This document shows positions 6,424 to 8,341 of a stretch of DNA of 8,341 bases, piece by piece. This DNA is from Chloroflexi bacterium UBA6019 (lineage in GTDB: Bacteria; Chloroflexota; Dormibacteria; Dormibacterales; Dormibacteraceae), in NCBI GenBank assembly GCA_002427995.1, contig DIZV01000062.1:1-8341 (forward strand), written 5' to 3'. Position 1 is the first letter of the stretch. Each line of letters starts with the position of its first letter. A model generated the notes under the pieces. That model made no database searches, was not told the DNA's origin, and was given only the letters and a program-made list of their open reading frames with translations. Made by a program: the position numbers and the translations under genes.

Positions 6424-7738
6424 CCACGCCGCGGCAAGTCGCCGCGGCGACTACGGTTCGGACGACCTGACCCGCCTCTACCTGGAGCGGATCGAGCGCC
6501 TCAACCCGGCCCTCAACCATTACGTGCTGGTCACGGCCGAGCTGGCGCTCGAGATGGCCCGCAGCGGCGCCGGCGGCCCTCTCGCCGGGGTGCCGGTCTC
6601 GATCAAAGACCTTGTCAGCCTGGCCGGCCACCCGACCACCTTCGGGTCACGCGCGCTGGCCGGGCTCGAGCTGCCCTACGACTCCTACGTGGTGGCGCGA
6701 CTCCGCGAGGCCGGCTGCCCGATCCTGGGCAAGACCAACACATCCGAGTTCGGCACCCGGCCGGTGACCGAATACGGCCTCTTCGGCCCGGCGCGCAATC
6801 CGTGGAACCGCGAGCACACGACCGGGGGCTCCAGCGGCGGTGCCGCGGGCGCGGTCGCCGCCGGCCTCTGCGCCTTCGCCCAGGGCTCGGATGGCGGCGG
6901 CTCGGTGCGCATCCCGGCGGCGTGCTGCGGTGTCGTCGGGCTGAAGCCGACTCGAGGCGTGATCTCGTCCGGTCCCCTCTTCGGCGAGGGCTGGGCGGGC
7001 CTCGCCACTGACGGCGTCATCGCCCGGACGGTCGCTGACGTGGAAGCCGCCCTGGCTGCGGTCGCCGGCCACCTGCCGGGCGACCCCTACTGGGCAGAGC
7101 CGGATCCGGAACGCCGGCCGTCGCCCCTGCGGGTCGCGTTCACTACCGGGGCCTCCGCTCCCGTCGACCCCGAGGTCGTCTCCGCCACGGCGGCGGCGGC
7201 AGAGGCGGTCGCCGCCCTCGGCCACCGGGTGGTCGAGGAAGGGCCCGACACCACCGGGTTCCGCGACCAGATGCTGGTCGTCGTCGCGGCCGGCATGGCG
7301 AGCCTGCCACTGCCGCCCGGCGCCGACCTCGACCCGCTCAACACCGCGTCGATCGCGGCCGGCAACCAGCTCTCGGCCGCCGACTACGTCCGGGCGGTGG
7401 CGCTGATCCGCGAGCACAGCCGCCGCGTGGTCGCCTTCTGGGACACCCACGACATCCTTCTCACCCCGACCCTCACCGCCACCGCACCCCGGCTCGGCAC
7501 CCTCGGCGCCAAGCTCGAGTCCGCGCACGAGGAGTACCTCGACTGGCTCTCCTTCACCTACCCCTACAACTGCACCGGTCAGCCCGCGATCAGCCTCCCG
7601 CTCGGGATGTCGAGCACCGGCCTGCCGATCGGCGTCCAGCTGGTCGGACCACCGCGCGGCGAGCATACCCTCCTCGCCCTCGCCGGCCAACTGGAGTCGG
7701 CGCTGCCCTGGAGGGGCCGCCGGCCACCCGGCCTTTGA
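6398..7738 (+). CDS. Amidase signature family protein
   Basis: This 446-residue amide hydrolase has the Ser-cisSer-Lys triad of the amidase signature family. Lys70 is in GVPVSIKD, cis-Ser145 in TTGGSSGG, and nucleophile Ser169 in GSDGGGSVRIPA, exactly 24 residues after Ser145 as in FAAH and GatA. The N-terminal helix (LTRLYLERIERLNPALNHYV) and the C-terminal NCTGQPAISLPLG segment are also typical. The SDGGGS variant and absence of neighbouring gatB/gatC suggest a general amidase rather than the GatA subunit of the tRNA amidotransferase, but the substrate cannot be read from sequence. No signal peptide is seen, so it is likely cytosolic. The ATG overlaps the last 26 bases of selD, with a weak AAGG nine bases upstream, so coupled translation is likely. 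No link to selenium metabolism is known. Confidence 0.93.
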   Translation: MDAFASALDHAAASRRGDYGSDDLTRLYLERIERLNPALNHYVLVTAELALEMARSGAGGPLAGVPVSIKDLVSLAGHPTTFGSRALAGLELPYDSYVVARLREAGCPILGKTNTSEFGTRPVTEYGLFGPARNPWNREHTTGGSSGGAAGAVAAGLCAFAQGSDGGGSVRIPAACCGVVGLKPTRGVISSGPLFGEGWAGLATDGVIARTVADVEAALAAVAGHLPGDPYWAEPDPERRPSPLRVAFTTGASAPVDPEVVSATAAAAEAVAALGHRVVEEGPDTTGFRDQMLVVVAAGMASLPLPPGADLDPLNTASIAAGNQLSAADYVRAVALIREHSRRVVAFWDTHDILLTPTLTATAPRLGTLGAKLESAHEEYLDWLSFTYPYNCTGQPAISLPLGMSSTGLPIGVQLVGPPRGEHTLLALAGQLESALPWRGRRPPGL

Positions 7739-8295
7739 CCCCCGGCAACCTGCGAATTCACGGCGGCGAGCTCGGTGGCCGCCGGCTGCTCACCCCCAAA
7801 GGGGTGCGACCGAGCCAGGGCGTGGTCAAAGAGGCGGTCTTCAACATCCTCGCGGCCGAGCTCGCGGGCACCCGCGTCATCGACCTCTTCGCCGGCTCGG
7901 GCGCGCTCGGGATCGAGGCGCTGAGCCGCGGCGCCGCGCACGCGACCTTCGTCGAGAACGACCACCGCGTGATCGCGGTGCTGAAGCGAAACCTGGCTGC
8001 GCTCGGGCTCCTGCCGGGCGTCGCGGTGGTCCAGGCGGAGGCCGCGCGCTGGGTGGAGCTGCACCCGGCCGAGGTGGGGAGGGCCGACATCGTCTTCCTC
8101 GACCCGCCCTACCTGGACCCGGTCCTGGGCGAGGTGCTCGCCGCCCTCGACAAGGTCGCCACCGGCACCGTGGTGGTGGAGTCGTCCGCGAAGGAGCGGG
8201 CGCCCGCGCTGGAGCGGCTCCGGGTCCAGCGGGACAAGGCCTACGGCGCGACGCGCCTTACAATCCTTCGCGCCGAGATGAGTGAGCCGCAGTGA
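7735..8295 (+). CDS. rsmD: 16S rRNA (guanine(966)-N(2))-methyltransferase RsmD
   Basis: RsmD methylates G966 of 16S rRNA during 30S assembly, using S-adenosylmethionine. The 186-residue length is typical. The opening LRIHGGELGGRRLLTPKG matches the family start (RIISGxxkGRRL..P.G), followed by VKEAVFNIL. SAM-binding motif I is LFAGSGALGIEALSRGA (51-67), Glu74 in VEND would bind the ribose, and the catalytic DPPY motif is at 123-126. The start is TTG at 7735, overlapping the amidase stop as TTGA. No ATG or GTG occurs between it and the conserved N-terminus. A GGAGGGG run lies 18 bases upstream, too far to be a good Shine-Dalgarno, so reinitiation after the amidase is likely. It is followed by coaD with a four-base overlap, the widespread rsmD-coaD pairing. 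Confidence 0.95.
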   Translation: MTPGNLRIHGGELGGRRLLTPKGVRPSQGVVKEAVFNILAAELAGTRVIDLFAGSGALGIEALSRGAAHATFVENDHRVIAVLKRNLAALGLLPGVAVVQAEAARWVELHPAEVGRADIVFLDPPYLDPVLGEVLAALDKVATGTVVVESSAKERAPALERLRVQRDKAYGATRLTILRAEMSEPQ

Positions 8296-8341
8296 GCCTG
8301 GCCCTCTACCCGGCCACCTTCGACCCCTTCACCAACGGCCA
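8292..8341 (+). CDS. coaD: Pantetheine-phosphate adenylyltransferase CoaD, N-terminal fragment
   Basis: Only sixteen full codons and part of a seventeenth are in the window, but they are diagnostic: VSLALYPATFDPFTNG, then CA, the first two bases of the expected His. This is the start of CoaD, with the nucleotidyltransferase TxGH motif beginning at Thr14. CoaD transfers AMP from ATP to 4'-phosphopantetheine, the penultimate step of coenzyme A synthesis. GTG at 8292 overlaps the rsmD stop (GTGA), which fits translational coupling and the common rsmD-coaD gene order. Confidence 0.92.
   Translation, partial: MSLALYPATFDPFTNG

Noticed and set aside
6398..7738. GatA subunit of the Asp/Glu-tRNA amidotransferase
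   Set aside because: The nucleophile motif is SDGGGS rather than the SDTGGS usual in GatA, and gatB/gatC are not adjacent. A general amidase is the safer call.

Overview
This is a compact, GC-rich (about 70%) bacterial chromosomal segment with almost no intergenic space. It holds two divergent gene strings that start from a 24-base gap at 3298-3321, and a convergent gene pair at its left edge. There are no RNA genes, insertion sequences, CRISPR arrays or clear hairpin terminators. The high GC, the recG...rsmD-coaD order, the many GTG and TTG starts, and promoter-like -10 boxes sitting directly against start codons suggest a Terrabacteria-type soil or environmental organism (Actinomycetota, Chloroflexota or Dormibacterota-like). 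The exact phylum cannot be settled from this window.

Left arm: positions 1-141 (+) hold the C-terminus of an EamA/DMT-family permease. Reading leftward from the central gap are a prolyl oligopeptidase (S9A, 3297-1306) and an MFS exporter-like protein (1309 to beyond base 1). The peptidase stop and the MFS start share a four-base overlap. The MFS frame stays open to the window edge, so the two transporter genes appear to overlap tail to tail by at least 141 bases.

Right arm: a tightly packed plus-strand string of recG (3322-5379), selD (5407-6423), an amidase (6398-7738), rsmD (7735-8295) and the first codons of coaD (8292 onward). Joints are overlaps of 4 to 26 bases, except the 27-base recG-selD gap. 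It mixes DNA repair (RecG), selenium metabolism (SelD), an amide hydrolase, 16S rRNA methylation (RsmD) and coenzyme A synthesis (CoaD).

The main finding is that selD is itself a selenoprotein gene. Its true start is ATG at 5407, and codon 18 is an in-frame TGA (5458-5460) exactly where other SelD proteins have catalytic Cys or Sec. A strong hairpin with a GGUG-containing loop follows directly, as expected of a bacterial SECIS element. A conventional gene call would stop at the TGA or begin at 5479 and lose the active site. The second finding is the 24-base divergent gap: it carries overlapping -10 hexamers on opposite strands, each seven bases from a non-ATG start codon. This suggests a bidirectional promoter giving leaderless mRNAs in both directions. 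A similar TAGGAT box precedes the selD ATG.
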